A stretch of 64,000 bases of DNA from the NCBI GenBank assembly GCA_023213395.1, contig CM041465.1, positions 212,295,741 through 212,359,740 on the forward strand. The letters are read 5' to 3'. Shown in pieces: positions 33,730 to 44,519 of this stretch (positions within the stretch are counted from its first letter, which is position 1; each line of letters begins with the position of its first letter). This DNA is from Cycas panzhihuaensis (Eukaryota; Cycadophyta). The position numbers and the translations under genes are program-made. The notes under the pieces are model-generated. The model worked only from the letters and a program-made list of their open reading frames with translations, did not search any database and had not been told where the DNA came from.

Positions 33730-33920
33730 ATTAATTATTATTAAGGTCAATTATAACCTAACATAATGTGGGATTTTAGGCTAAATGTAAATATAAGACT
33801 ATATATAAGGAGTAATTGGGTTATTTAAAGGGATAAACTTTTGGAGTTTATCTCTTTTCTTTAAACATTTTGGAAGAGGCATTATTTTGGAACACTCTCT
33901 TACCTAAAAAAGGGATAAGA
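33730..33920. other. Old LTR-like spacer between C and D
   Basis: Contains ACTATATATAAGGAG (about 33810), a TATA-like sequence as in many LTR promoters, and a TTTATCTCTTTTCTTT tract. It may be part of an older LTR interrupted by C and D and continued at 42039. No partner was found. Confidence 0.35.
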
Positions 33921-33925
33921 TTTTG
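33921..33925. repeat. Target-site duplication of element D, left
   Basis: TTTTG, identical to 42034-42038. Confidence 0.8.
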
Positions 33926-34137
33926 TGTAGGAGATCTAGCTTTCACTACCCAAAGAGGTTAAATACATTTTACTGAATATTTTTGTAAGAAATACTTATT
34001 ATTAAATTGAATTGAATATAATGTTTCTACATGATTTTGGGGTTCTATTTATAACAATGAAGTACCTCTTTATAAGAAGACATGACCTAGGTTAATTAAT
34101 TATCATTAATTACTGATGTGGTTACAAGTCTGTAATA
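33926..34137 (-). repeat. 3' LTR of short-LTR gypsy element D
   Basis: 212 bp, direct repeat of 41831-42033 (shared TTTTGGGGTT.TATTTATAA.AATGAAGTACC and TTAATTAATTATCATTAATTA). On the minus strand it follows the purine tract GAAAAGGGAAAGA (34140-34155). Confidence 0.85.
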
Positions 34138-34149
34138 AATCTTTCCCTT

Positions 34150-34290
34150 TTCAAAATGCTTTATCCTCAAAGTATAAGGAAATTTTAGGAAATTCTTATA
34201 TATAGGTATCCAATGATCTCTTAGTTGATTGTGGGTTTATTTATTATTGAATTATCTTTCTGTAAGTGGAATATACATGGAGTATAATTG
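34150..34290 (-). pseudogene. C-terminal tail of gypsy pol in D
   Basis: Minus strand EFPKISLYFEDKAF.KGKD resembles the conserved end FP.F.LEDKV...G of integrase/chromodomain polyproteins in plant gypsy elements and lies just ahead of the polypurine tract. It is separated from the protease by only about 100 bp, so RT, RNase H and the integrase core are missing. Confidence 0.6.
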
Positions 34291-34299
34291 AGTAACATA

Positions 34300-34870
34300 A
34301 TCTTCCTTCTATTAGACCTTTACATTCAAGTGAAAAGATTCCAAAGAACTAGTAGAGTTTTCCATTCCATAAAAAATGAATAAAGTTCTAGTCACATTTC
34401 AGTATGTGTATTCCTAATTTCTTGAGCCATTCAACCCTAAATATGATATCTATGTATCCTATGGAGAAGTTATAGTAATCAACATGAAAGATGAGGGTAT
34501 TGATTTAAAGTTGTTACCTAGTAAGCTCCCCATTACAAATTATTTATTTATCACCTAGTATAATTATTCAAAAAGTCTTGGATCTATCAATGAAAAGGCT
34601 CAATTAATCTATAACCTTAGTATTTATAAAGTTGTGAATGCTTCTTAGATTGATAAGGATGACTAGCTTTTCCTTGTATTGAAATCCATGTAGTTTAATA
34701 GTGTTAGACTGTGGGATGCTCAATATGGCTACTAAAGAGAGAGAAGGTTGGCTATCATCAAGGGGTAATAAACCCATAGGTAATGGTTGATTATTAATGA
34801 TAACAATTTCAGTGTTATTAGCTTTTACTACATAAAGTCAGTTTCATTATGAGCACATCTTAAGGTGTCA
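34300..34870 (-). pseudogene. Gypsy aspartic protease of D
   Basis: Minus strand reads LSIPQSNTIKLHGFQYKEKLVILINLRSIHNFINTKVID, matching the plant gypsy protease pattern (I.G.....V..LIDSGSTHNFI...V), with the catalytic DSG changed to NLR. It continues LSLFIDRSKTF, GDK, and VDYYNFSIGYIDIIFRVEWLKKLGIHTEM (for VVLGVQWL..LG). Stops present. Confidence 0.75.
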
Positions 34871-34889
34871 TAGAAACCATTTCTTGCCA

Positions 34890-35670
34890 TAATACTAATA
34901 GTTTCCATCATGAATTATCTTTTCAAATTTTAAGGCATAGTTTGCAGGTGATTATTAATTTCTAAAATTAGATTGTTACCCAAGAGGAATGTATCGAGAG
35001 GCCTATGCTTGCTACTTAATTTCAACGTTTCTTATAAGTCTGATGGCTTTCTCTAATGTAGTAGGCTAAAACATTTTAATTTTAGTACCAATATTAGGCT
35101 GCATGTTAGCTTGATAGAATTGCATCATTTCTTCATATAAAATAGATGTCTTGAGTTCGAGTCTATTAGAATGTTCAATGAATTCTTTAATTGATGAATT
35201 ATATTAAAAATAATATGATAACTAAATTTTATATGGAGTAGCATTTGGTCCTTCTACTTGCTAATTTATAGCATCAACAAAGCATCCTAAATAATATAAC
35301 CATGATTTAAATACCATTTTTATACTAATGTGAAGATAGGTCCTTCCAAATGGTTAATAGCAAACCTAGTTTATTTATCAAGGGCATTAATTTTAAGGTC
35401 ATGAAATATTACTTCAAGGTTGGTGACTCATTCATCAAGATCAATTATCCTTTTGATGCTAAAGTTAGGGATAACAGGTTACCTTTTATATTCAATAGTT
35501 GATTAATTATCATTATTAACTTGGTTATCATGAGACTTAAGAGTTTTAGGTCTAGGTTTGTTTTGTTTTAACATAACTTCTTTGAACCTATCATTAATTT
35601 GTTTCATCCATTATTCAACAGTATTGAGTTGAGTGTTAACATTATTGTTGGAGTCTCCTTTGTCTGACAT
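34890..35670 (-). pseudogene. Gypsy gag of D
   Basis: The minus-strand ATG at 35670 gives MSDKGDSNNNVNTQLNTVE.WMKQINDRFKEVMLKQNKPRPKTLKS, then VIPNFSIKRIIDLDE.VTNLEVIFHDL and FAINHLEGPIF, and near the end QANMQPNIGTKIKMF..TTLEKAIRLIRNVE. This is a plant gypsy gag layout. Frequent stops. Confidence 0.7.
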
Positions 35671-35726
35671 TCTTTGTCTTTTATTATACTCTATTATATT
35701 AGATTTTATAGAGCCACAATGAAGCT

Positions 35727-35738
35727 CTAATTTTCAAT
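35727..35738 (-). other. Possible degraded primer-binding site next to D gag
   Basis: The reverse complement is GAAAATTAGAGC, 7 of 12 to TGGTATCAGAGC, and the sequence after it (TTCATTGTGGCTCT) is typical of gypsy leaders. If real, the gag-bearing piece belongs to a different element than the D LTR pair, whose clear site is at 41817. Weak. Confidence 0.3.
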
Positions 35739-35739
35739 T

Positions 35740-37290
35740 CATAAGTTGGTCTATATCCTCCAATATTTATATTTAGTATGTATATTATTGGGTACTTTCA
35801 TGTAATATGCTAGTATATAGTCAATGGTCAATATATTTGATAGCTTGATGCATTTGTATTGGCAATGTCTTTATATTAGTGCAACTTGACAATGATAATT
35901 TTTATTAATAATAGCACACATAACTACATAAAATATTATTTATGTTAGTGATATTATTCTATTGGCATGACTTAGTAATAACAATTAATTATCAAGGTCA
36001 CATATTGATTATTATAGGTTGCTACCTTGTATAATTATCTTTCTCCTTATCATCTAACATTCATCTCAAGACTTTTATCCTTATCAATCAATGACCTTCT
36101 TAAGTAAGTTAATTACTTTGCTTACTAAGGATAAATCAATAGCTCAACATAGAGGATAAGAGATGTCATAAAACATGACTACACATACTCACATACTTAC
36201 TGAGATATATATATATATATAGATACACACACACACACACACACACACATATGTGTGTGTCTATGTGTATGAGAGAGTGTGCATACGTATGATGTATCAA
36301 TCATCTATTAAATTTATACTTGCCCAAATATGAATATATGATAAGGCTCATATAGTGACGTGTACATGCTACTTAGGATTATAGATCTGACTTGGGCTCA
36401 GACAATGATAGATGGGGGTACAAATAGAACAAATAAATGGGGATAGTAATCTATCACTTTATTTATATCAAAACTTGGTGGATATATGTATATATTATTG
36501 CATCAACTTAAATTTTTAACCTTACATCTTTTAGATTTATATTTTATATATATTATATGTCAACTTAAATTTTGAACCTTGCATCTTTTAGATATGTATT
36601 TTGATGTTATATATATCTATATATAGATAGATATATAATGTATATATAATGTCATCTTATGGATCAACAAATCTACAGATCATGAGTTTATTAATATCAC
36701 AACTATAAAAGGTTGGCAATAAGTTTTCTATAGTATAAACCAATATCAACATATACACATAAATCTCAATAAGACCTCCATGACATTGAGTTTATATTGA
36801 TTAATTAGGAGGTGATAAACTAGAATGCAAACACCAAAGTAAAATTAGGATAGCACTAAAATATATATATTGATGGTTTGTCATTAGGACAATGTTGTCA
36901 TAGATTATCACAGAGCATCTAATGATTATAGATCAAGATGAATGGAGTCATTTCTCAAGAATTGAAATGTTTATTCAATTTGGCACCTTTTACATTGATG
37001 TCTCTTACGTATTGGTTGAATTGTGAGTTCCTTAGATCGACATAGTATAAATTAGCAAATTTGATTGTATTATGTTAATCAATGATGATGGATTTTCATA
37101 ATTAGAGACTCTTTAAGATTGGTGTAATGCTTTCCCTTCCTCTAGGGTTTTGGCATTTTCAAAAGTATCATTCTAGGGAAAGGTGGTATGTGTTGAGTAT
37201 TATGGGTTGTGAGGGTCATGTATGCTTAAATGAAAGATGCTACTTGTTTTAACGGTGTGATATAAAATCACCTTCTAGTATTTGTTGGGA
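35740..37290. other. AT-rich segment of composite block E, no gene seen
   Basis: No coding frame. It holds a TA/AC microsatellite (36202-36260) and a short duplication around 36503-36600 (two copies of an 'AACTTAAATTTT.AACCTT.CA' segment about 60 bp apart). Confidence 0.5.
36202..36260. repeat. (TA)n-(AC)n microsatellite with palindrome
   Basis: TA repeats, then AC repeats, then GT repeats. 36241-36260 is a perfect 20 bp palindrome (ACACACACAT / ATGTGTGTGT) that could extrude as a hairpin. Confidence 0.9.
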
Positions 37291-40110
37291 CCTACCCTTC
37301 GTGGTATATATACAGTCGTTGTTCGACACGTGATAAATGCGCAAACTACTCTCCATCCTTTTTAATAGCCCTACGTATAGCTATATCAACACAGCTGTGA
37401 TGATGTATTTGTAGTCTACATTAATACATGTGCAAGTCACTAGATGCAGTCTACATATTTATGTCTCCCAGCTTACATGGTAATGTGACATTCTTTTGAC
37501 AGTCCACATGATACAATCACGTGACATTCTTTTGATAGCCGTCTACAGCAAGAAGTTAGCCTTCATGTATACAATTGCGCCACCATTGATTCACGGTTGA
37601 TTAAAGCCGCTATTGTATTTAATTCACCCTTCATCATTAATTCTCACGCCCATAAGTTGTTACCCTTGGCGTTGACATAATCGCTTGAAATTTATAGTTG
37701 TTAGATCTGCCTGGGCATTGACAGTCGTCGTTGGTAGCGTGACGTAGAAAGTCGCTCGCTTCCATTGCATTAGTGACATCTAGCATTCAATCCGCTTGAT
37801 TATAATTCTGTCAATATTTACTAAACCAACATATTTGAATGTTATAAGGTCACTCGATAATATTGACATCGAAGGCATGTTGATATTTAATTTATGAAGT
37901 TATCCTTTTTTGTGAAGTTGCCCAATGGTTATTTTGTCATTTGGTATTTGATATTAATTGATTTGGGGTTTTGGTTTTAAGACGCCCCTTTATCATTGTT
38001 ATCATTGATATGTTTTGGAGCCCTTGTTTGAGAGATATACATTGGTATATGATGCTATCTGATTTCGTAGCATGGTGATGAATATATGAGTATATCATTT
38101 TTTGAGAAAGTGGCATGAATATATTATGAGACTTTGATTGATATGATGATAAATTGAGGTGAAGAGAGTGTATTTAAGTGTGCTTCACTGATATTGTTGT
38201 GGCAATGTTATTGGGTGATTTGAGGTGATTTTCATTCTCTTGTATGCAGGTTGCGAGAGAATTGATGAGGCTTGACATTAGGCTCTTTAGTATGCAATTG
38301 CATGAAAGAGTGTTATGGCAATATGAATGGGTGTGTGAGAGAATGAAGAGTAAGTTGCATGATTGATTGGCAACATGAAGTAGCGATTTAACCTCTTTAT
38401 ATGTGATTTATATAAGAGGGTTGATGGACAAGTTTGAGGGTGAAATTGGGCGAGATGAGGCATCATGTTACCTCCTTGAATGTGTTTTATATAAGAGAGG
38501 TTTGATGGATAATTTGAGGGTGACTTTGAGAGCAAGTTTTATGGGCAAGAGAATAGCATAATTAGGTAATAATGGGCATGTTTGGAAGAAGAAAAAGAGC
38601 ATGTTTGAGATACCTATATTGCAACTTATTACAAACCCTATTACTGTTTGAGTATGGCATTGATCATTGCACAAAATTAGTGAGATTTATATGATTGTTC
38701 AGTGAAAATAAGTGTGATTTATTAATGGATTACATTCGAGTTCAGTTGCATCAGATGTATATGAGGTGATGAAGTTCAGAATTTGCTTGTATGATTGTCG
38801 TGTGTGATGGACCTTTATACTTTGGCTAATTGGACTAATGATAGCATGAGGTTTGTGGCCTTATTTGATACTGGTTCAACATGGGTGCATATTTGAACAA
38901 GTCTGATGTAGAATCGAAGTAAAGTGCTTAATGAAAATTTGAAGTGTGAATGGAAAGGTCTAAGACGAGAAGCCTTAAAATTAGTTATGCCTTTTTCATG
39001 GTAAATATATAGTTGGCTTGTTAGGTTGCATTGCAGGCATGTATCATGATATAGATGGTGAGGTTAGTGCAGGTTAGGGTTTGCCTCCCATGATTTGATG
39101 GCATAAGTTGTAGCGGATAGGTATGGGTACCCCTTTTGTGACTATTCGTGGCATAATTTCCCCTCATGTTTTATGTTTGGACCAAGTCAGAAGCCTTCCA
39201 TTATTTCCCTTAGTGCATTGGAGTGCACACATCTAAGACGAAGATTGCAGTAGCAGGATTGCAAGCATTTAAAGCCTATGGTGTGATCTACAAGGGAAAT
39301 ACATGTAATCGATCTAGATGTTACTGATTTGTTGACGTATCATGCTGAGTGTCATTTGGCTACAGGTTTTATCCTTCAATGCTTCACTTGTCTATGACGT
39401 TATTCAGTAGGTGTGGAGGTTTGTTTGCCTAACATTATGCTTGAGACGAAAGCAGGACTTAGTGACAGGTTGATGATGAGGAGCTATTAGATGAAGTAAC
39501 ATGGATTGCAACCCCATGTTCCATTGATAGTCAAGACTTGTAGGATGATGGAAGATCATGGATCGGCATGCCGATCAAAACTTGAGATAGATACCAACAT
39601 TCCAAAGTGAGTATAGATTCATGATGGAGAGTTGTATTGAAGCAAGCACACGGTCGGTTTGCAAGTTGGTAAGCTTGTTACGTAGGATGTCTAGCAGAAG
39701 AAGGATTGAGGTATGATGAGATATTTAGCACCGCCTCTATGTTTATGGTATGTTTGATCCTTTCTTCAAAGACTTTAGATAGTTAGGTATTGTATCATAT
39801 TATATCATATCAAGATTCCTTAACAAAGACTTGCAGAGGTGATTCACATGGCAAAAGTGGCTCATCCTTTTAGATTAGTGAGAGGAATTTAGGCGAGTTA
39901 AATGGACAAAGTGTCAAGTGTAGAGAGTTATATGGTTGCGGGGTTTGTTGGAGCATTTCCAAAGAATTGAGTACATACGAGGCATGGCATCGTTACATCC
40001 GAGTGATGATTGCTACATCGACGCTCATGTATATTGGGTTGAGTAAGGTTATCCTTAAGAGGATTTATTCCCAATGATAATCCTTGTTACCCACATTTAC
40101 ATTAAGAGGA
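37291..40110 (+). pseudogene. Rearranged copia remnant with an RT fragment
   Basis: Visibly richer in GC and CpG than its surroundings. At about 39705-39775 the plus frame reads EEGLRYDEIFSTASMFMVCLILS, matching the copia RT start (QEGIDYDEIFSPV...). A DTGS tetrapeptide near 38872 could be a protease but its context does not fit well. The segment ends with a purine tract AAGAGGA just before the LTR at 40111. The order of the rest is unclear. Confidence 0.45.
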
Positions 40111-40427
40111 TGTTAAAAATGTGACTATACCACCTAATGTAAAGTGGGCCTTCTATTTATGAGCCTAATTATGTGGTGGAATTATCTCAATTGTGGTGAC
40201 CTAATGGATGTAATTATGATTATATTTGGCACTTTAGATCTATAAATATAGATCAAAGTCCATCTTTATGTATCATTATTTTGTCATAATATAAATATTA
40301 TTCATTTGTGGGTTTTCACCCGTAAGGGTTTCCCACGGTAATATGGTGTCCCGTGAGATGCTTACGCTTGTAATCACGATGTAAAAGATTACATCAACCT
40401 TGTTTGCTTCAGTTGCATTTTCTAACA
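40111..40427 (+). repeat. LTR 1 of inverted LTR pair (317 bp)
   Basis: TGTTAAAAATGTGAC...TTTTCTAACA, followed at once by a perfect primer-binding site. The reverse complement of 41431-41747 matches along its whole length and is also 317 bp. Shared core: CCCAC/GGGTTTTCACC.GTAAGGGTTTCC.</thinking>. Confidence 0.85.
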
Positions 40428-40439
40428 TGGTATCAGAGC
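40428..40439 (+). other. Primer-binding site after LTR 1
   Basis: TGGTATCAGAGC, a 12 of 12 match to the initiator tRNA-Met complement, directly adjoining the LTR. Confidence 0.85.
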
Positions 40440-41418
40440 ATGTAGGTCATGCACAGGCAGGTGAATGTTATCGGTGGTCCAGTCGATGGTGCCAGGTTAT
40501 GTTGGCTTGCCCTTTGCAAATTGGCATGCCCAATAACCCTGCAGAGTAGCCATGGTAGTGCAGATGATCATTGGTGGATCCCTAGGTACCTTTTATTCTT
40601 ATTTGCAAGTATTTTAAGTCACATGGCGGTGTATGGATGTGCGTTGACTCTGTTTACAACCATGTGAGAGTCGTTTGACGCTACTGAAGGTGCTGAATCC
40701 CTGTTTGACATCATTGAGTTTGTGTACCCTAGAGATGGCTGCCAGCCCCCTGTTGCCAGTGGGACAGTGCAGAAACCCTAGCGAGCCGTTGCGGTGTCAT
40801 GAAATGATAACATGTCAAACAAAATAAGGTATGCTCATTATATTTAATCTGCCGTGAGTACTTAGGGTTTAATTAAATAATAGCCACCCTTGTGAATATG
40901 TATATGTAATGATATGGTTGCCAGTGATAAATACAAGGTGATAAAGTGGCACAGTTGTATAATATTGATGCCCTTTGATGTATTTATGCCACTGTTCCTT
41001 TGCCCTACCTGCATGATAAATATTTCTAGTTTCTGGTATATGTTATCACTCTTGTATAGTGATATATCTCTGTCACTCATACATTTAAGGAACTGTATTA
41101 TTGATGTCACCCAGTAAGTGATGATATTATCACGCTATGTATAATATTGTGAGTCATGGTCGTGTTGTTATCATCCTTCTGCTCACATAGTTGTATATAC
41201 ATTATAACGCCCTCTCTATTAATTTCATCGTAGTGCATGATATAGCCACGATAGATAGCCACCTTTGTATTTATATAACCCGTCGATTCTATTCATTGTT
41301 CTCTAGGTGAATTTTATTTCAGATGCCGATATACCTTATATCACCTATATCGTAATTTTTAGCCATGAACCTGCACGTGATGCTCCGGATCTCATGGCCA
41401 ATCGTGTGTTGATCTTTG
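40440..41418. other. About 1 kb spacer between inverted LTRs
   Basis: Flanked on both sides by primer-binding sites pointing inward. I see no similarity between its two ends and no retroelement domain. It is more GC-rich than the surroundings at its left edge. A 72-codon frame at 40449-40667 has no family resemblance. Confidence 0.5.
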
Positions 41419-41430
41419 CACTCGATACCA
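41419..41430 (-). other. Primer-binding site of LTR 2
   Basis: Reverse complement TGGTATCGAGTG directly inside LTR 2, close to TGGTATCAGAGC. Confidence 0.75.
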
Positions 41431-41747
41431 TGTTAGAAAATGCAATCAAGTAAACAAGGTTGATAGAATCTTTCACATCGAGTGATTACAAGCGAAGCAG
41501 ATCCCATGGGACACCATATTGTCGTGGAAACCCTTACGGTGAAAACCCATAAATGAATAATATTTACATTATGACAAAATGATGATACATAAAGATAGAC
41601 TTTGATCTATATTTATAAATCTAAAATGCCAAATATAATCATAATTATATCCATTAGGTCACCACAATTGAAACAATTCCACCACATAATTAAGCTCATA
41701 AATAGGAGGCCCACTTTACATTAGGTGGTATGGTCACATTTTTACTA
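41431..41747 (-). repeat. LTR 2 of inverted LTR pair (317 bp)
   Basis: Minus-strand copy of the LTR at 40111-40427, ending on this strand with ATTTTTACTA where the partner implies TTTTTAACA. Confidence 0.85.
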
Positions 41748-41816
41748 TTATACAAATGTAGGGATGGTACTCTTGATATAGAGAATGTAATGAATGAATG
41801 TTGATGGCCTAGTTCC
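41748..41816 (-). other. Leader start of element D
   Basis: Short stretch between the D primer-binding site and the outer end of LTR 2, read as the beginning of the D leader that the composite block interrupts. Confidence 0.45.
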
Positions 41817-41828
41817 ACTCTGATACCA
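41817..41828 (-). other. Primer-binding site of element D
   Basis: Reverse complement TGGTATCAGAGT, 11 of 12 to the tRNA-Met complement, two bases inside the right LTR of D. Confidence 0.85.
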
Positions 41829-41830
41829 CT

Positions 41831-42033
41831 TGTAGTGGATTTGGCTTCTACTATCTAAAGAGGTTAAATAAGTTTTGATGAATATTTCTATAAGAAATAT
41901 TTATTATTAAATTAAACATTTTTACATGATTTTGGGGTTTTATTTATAATAATGAAGTACCCCTTCATGACAAGACATGAACCTAGTTAATTAATTATCA
42001 TTAATTAGTGACGTAGTTGCAAGGTTTGCAACA
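41831..42033 (-). repeat. 5' LTR of element D
   Basis: 203 bp, starting TGTAGTGG and ending GCAACA on this strand, partner of 33926-34137, followed by TTTTG. Confidence 0.85.
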
Positions 42034-42038
42034 TTTTG
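42034..42038. repeat. Target-site duplication of element D, right
   Basis: TTTTG, identical to 33921-33925. Confidence 0.8.
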
Positions 42039-42361
42039 TAGAAAATATTTTGTTCTATTATGAAATCTTTGTACTTTGTATTATTGGAAACTATTTTATT
42101 TTTATCATGAAATTATCATATTTACTATTATTTCATTACCTTATACATTGCCATATTTGTGATCTTATCATTACTTATTCTTTTAATATAATTTAAAGTT
42201 GTTATTGGTATTCTATAATTTTTAACTTTTTGTATTTAGTAATAGTTAAGTACTTTTATTATTATTAGTTATTGTAATTAGTGAAAAACCTCATAAGGTC
42301 TCTTATATCCCTTGTGAGTGGAATTCTTATGAGTCTTCTTCAAGTGGTGGCATGGCATTCT
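42039..42361. other. AT-rich spacer between D and H
   Basis: Very T-rich, no frame or repeat recognised. Contiguous with 33730-33925 before D inserted. Confidence 0.5.
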
Positions 42362-42791
42362 TGTTAAGGTTTGTGTATATGTAGGCTGTAGATAAGTTAT
42401 TAAGCCAACTAGAGGCAGGAAATGTTACACACTAGAAACATACATAAGGAGACTTGAACACTAGATTTATCATGGGAAACTCTTGAGAGAGAAAACTCAC
42501 CAACACAATGTTTATTATATTAAAATAATAATACAATGTTCAATTGTGAGATGAAATACGAGTAGATATGATGAGATCACATTGATCCAAGTTGACTGGT
42601 TGGAATACCAAGGGGATATATATAAATATACCCCAAAGTGGTATTGTAAACCTTTTCATATAGATACAACTCTTTATCACACCTATTCATATAAGGACAC
42701 ATCCCTTCATTGCACCTACTCATGATAACTATCCCCTAATAAATCATTAAGTGTATAGTTACCCTAAGTTAACTATCACTAGTATCCCCCA
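42362..42791 (-). repeat. 3' LTR of copia element H
   Basis: Direct repeat of 46733-47172 (shared AAGGTTTGTGTATAT, AAGGAGACTT.AACA, TTTATCATGGG.AACTCTT, AGTAGATATGATGAGATCA). No matching target-site duplication is visible (ATTCT against CACTA). Confidence 0.85.
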
Positions 42792-43640
42792 TTAATGTGA
42801 ATAGGGGATGAAGCAAAATTAATTACTCCATTAGATAGAAGACCTATCCTTATAGATTAATCCCCCCTCAAGGATGATCTTACTAAGTGTTGACTAGTGA
42901 CATTCATAATAGCTCCATGAATTAGTTCACAACCTAGTTAATGGTCAAAGAAGATTCCACTTAAAGCTTGCTTTTATCTAATACCTCTTAAACAATAAAC
43001 TAGTATCTCACTTCTAATATCGATACTTGATTTTGTAGGTACTCTTCCCCCAAACTAAGAGTTTCTTTCATAGATTATAATGTTTCATCAATTGAAGAAG
43101 AGTTCAAATCGAACATAGGGATGTACCTTTAGCATAATTTAATTGGAATAATAATTTATCTTATTCTCCCTTAATGACCTTAGACATTTGCATCTAATAT
43201 AATCTCCTTAAGTCTAGGTTAAGAAATATAGACTAAATATTATTTTAATATAACTCATTACCAAGTGTAGCTATTATATTTGACTTATTTACTAGATTCT
43301 AAATAATAGGTGCAATTATCATCTTAAGGTTAATTTGAATAGAAGGTATATTTCTATATAAAGAATCTTTATCCTCCTCCATAACTACTTTCCAGGAAGG
43401 ATTCATTTGCTATAATGAATCAGGAATGTGGAAGTGGATGACTTTCATCATTTGAAGCCAATTAGAAGTTTGAGTTTCAATTAACCTTCTTGTTATATCC
43501 TTAGTTACAACTAACAATGACTCAAAGGAGGTTGTCATCTACTCAATGAGTAATTGGTGTTTTTTATTACCTTTTACTTCATCTTCCTCTTAGATCTCAA
43601 CCTTTATAGGATTAGGAGATGTCATGAAGCCGGGGGGTGG
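42792..43640 (-). pseudogene. Residual pol of H, N-terminal RT piece
   Basis: Minus strand near 43400 gives NPSWKVVMEEDKDSLYRN, resembling the copia RT start W..AM..E...L..N. The catalytic RT core and RNase H are absent, so most of pol 3' of here is deleted. The remaining 600 bp carry stop-rich sequence only. Confidence 0.5.
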
Positions 43641-43651
43641 GGGGGGTGGGG
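43632..43651 (+). other. G-run cluster
   Basis: Runs of 6, 8 and 4 G separated by single T in very AT-rich surroundings. It could fold as a G-quadruplex on this strand. It lies in decayed pol of H. Confidence 0.6.
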
Positions 43652-44055
43652 TAACAAATATCTAATAACAGAGGCTTATCAAACTAGTATGTTAATGCTT
43701 CGTCAATCTTTATATCCTAATAATGAAAAAACATTAGCATCATTAGACCCCATAGTCTATATATATAATTGTTTCCATAGTATTCCATAAAAGCACTTTT
43801 GTAACTATGGTTAGATTTCTTCAATTGTCTATCAAAGATTAGTGTATTTATAATTCACCCAAATATTTTTATTATTTTTTTAATAGAAGGCTTATAAGTA
43901 GTCCATCTTTCATGTGGAATCACACTTTAAACTACAAAGGTTGGAATCTAGTCCATAATATGAATAATAATTCTCATAGCTTCTATCCTAAAATTGGATG
44001 GTATATGTTGTGTTTGCACCCTACACAATGCCATGTCAATAAAGCTATTAACTTT
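43641..44055 (-). pseudogene. C-terminal integrase piece of H
   Basis: Minus strand reads RIEAMRIIIHIMD.IPTFVV.SVIPHERWTTYKPSIKKIIKIFG, matching LWAEAV.TA.YI.NR.P.KA....TP.E.W...KPS..HLR.FG of copia integrase. The catalytic core upstream of it is missing. Confidence 0.65.
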
Positions 44056-44420
44056 TCATGTGGTAACTCTATCATATGGGATTAACTCAATACCAAGATT
44101 AGAATAAAGGTTAGAAATATGATTGTCATAGGCTTTTTCACTATTACTACTTAATAATTCTATTTGATTTTCATATATCTTTTTAGTTGTCACTTTAAAT
44201 TGTTTTACTTCTAACTTATCTTTAGGAAAGTATACCCAAGTATCCCAAGTAAAAAGAATATTGTGATTCATTTTAGGTATATACAACACTTTCTCAAGAT
44301 AACCACCTTTCACTATGATTGTTTTAATATTTTTGACTGGTATCACACTAGCATTATTGAGTACGATGTTTGTTTATCCATGATTTTGGTTTTACACATC
44401 AATACTCTGCTTGCTAAGAG
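44056..44420 (-). pseudogene. Protease end of H
   Basis: Frame 44346-44056 opens IPVKNIKTIIVKGGYLEKVLYIPKMNHNILF, matching the copia protease tail (VKGKG....L..VLYVPGLK.NLLS). The catalytic part is not readable. Confidence 0.7.
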
Positions 44421-44519
44421 AGATATACTATTGTGTTCCTAAGTTAGTCATTGAATAGTCATTTTGATCTAGTGACTTTTAAGATGATGCTCACATATAA
44501 TAAGCTACAATCTTCTCCT

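Noticed and set aside
38868-38880. DTGS motif as evidence of an aspartic protease
   Set aside because: The flanking residues do not match copia or gypsy proteases, and a tetrapeptide alone is weak evidence.
40449-40667. 72-codon frame between the inverted LTRs
   Set aside because: It starts just after a primer-binding site, resembles no known protein and has no second copy to test. Listed only as part of the spacer.
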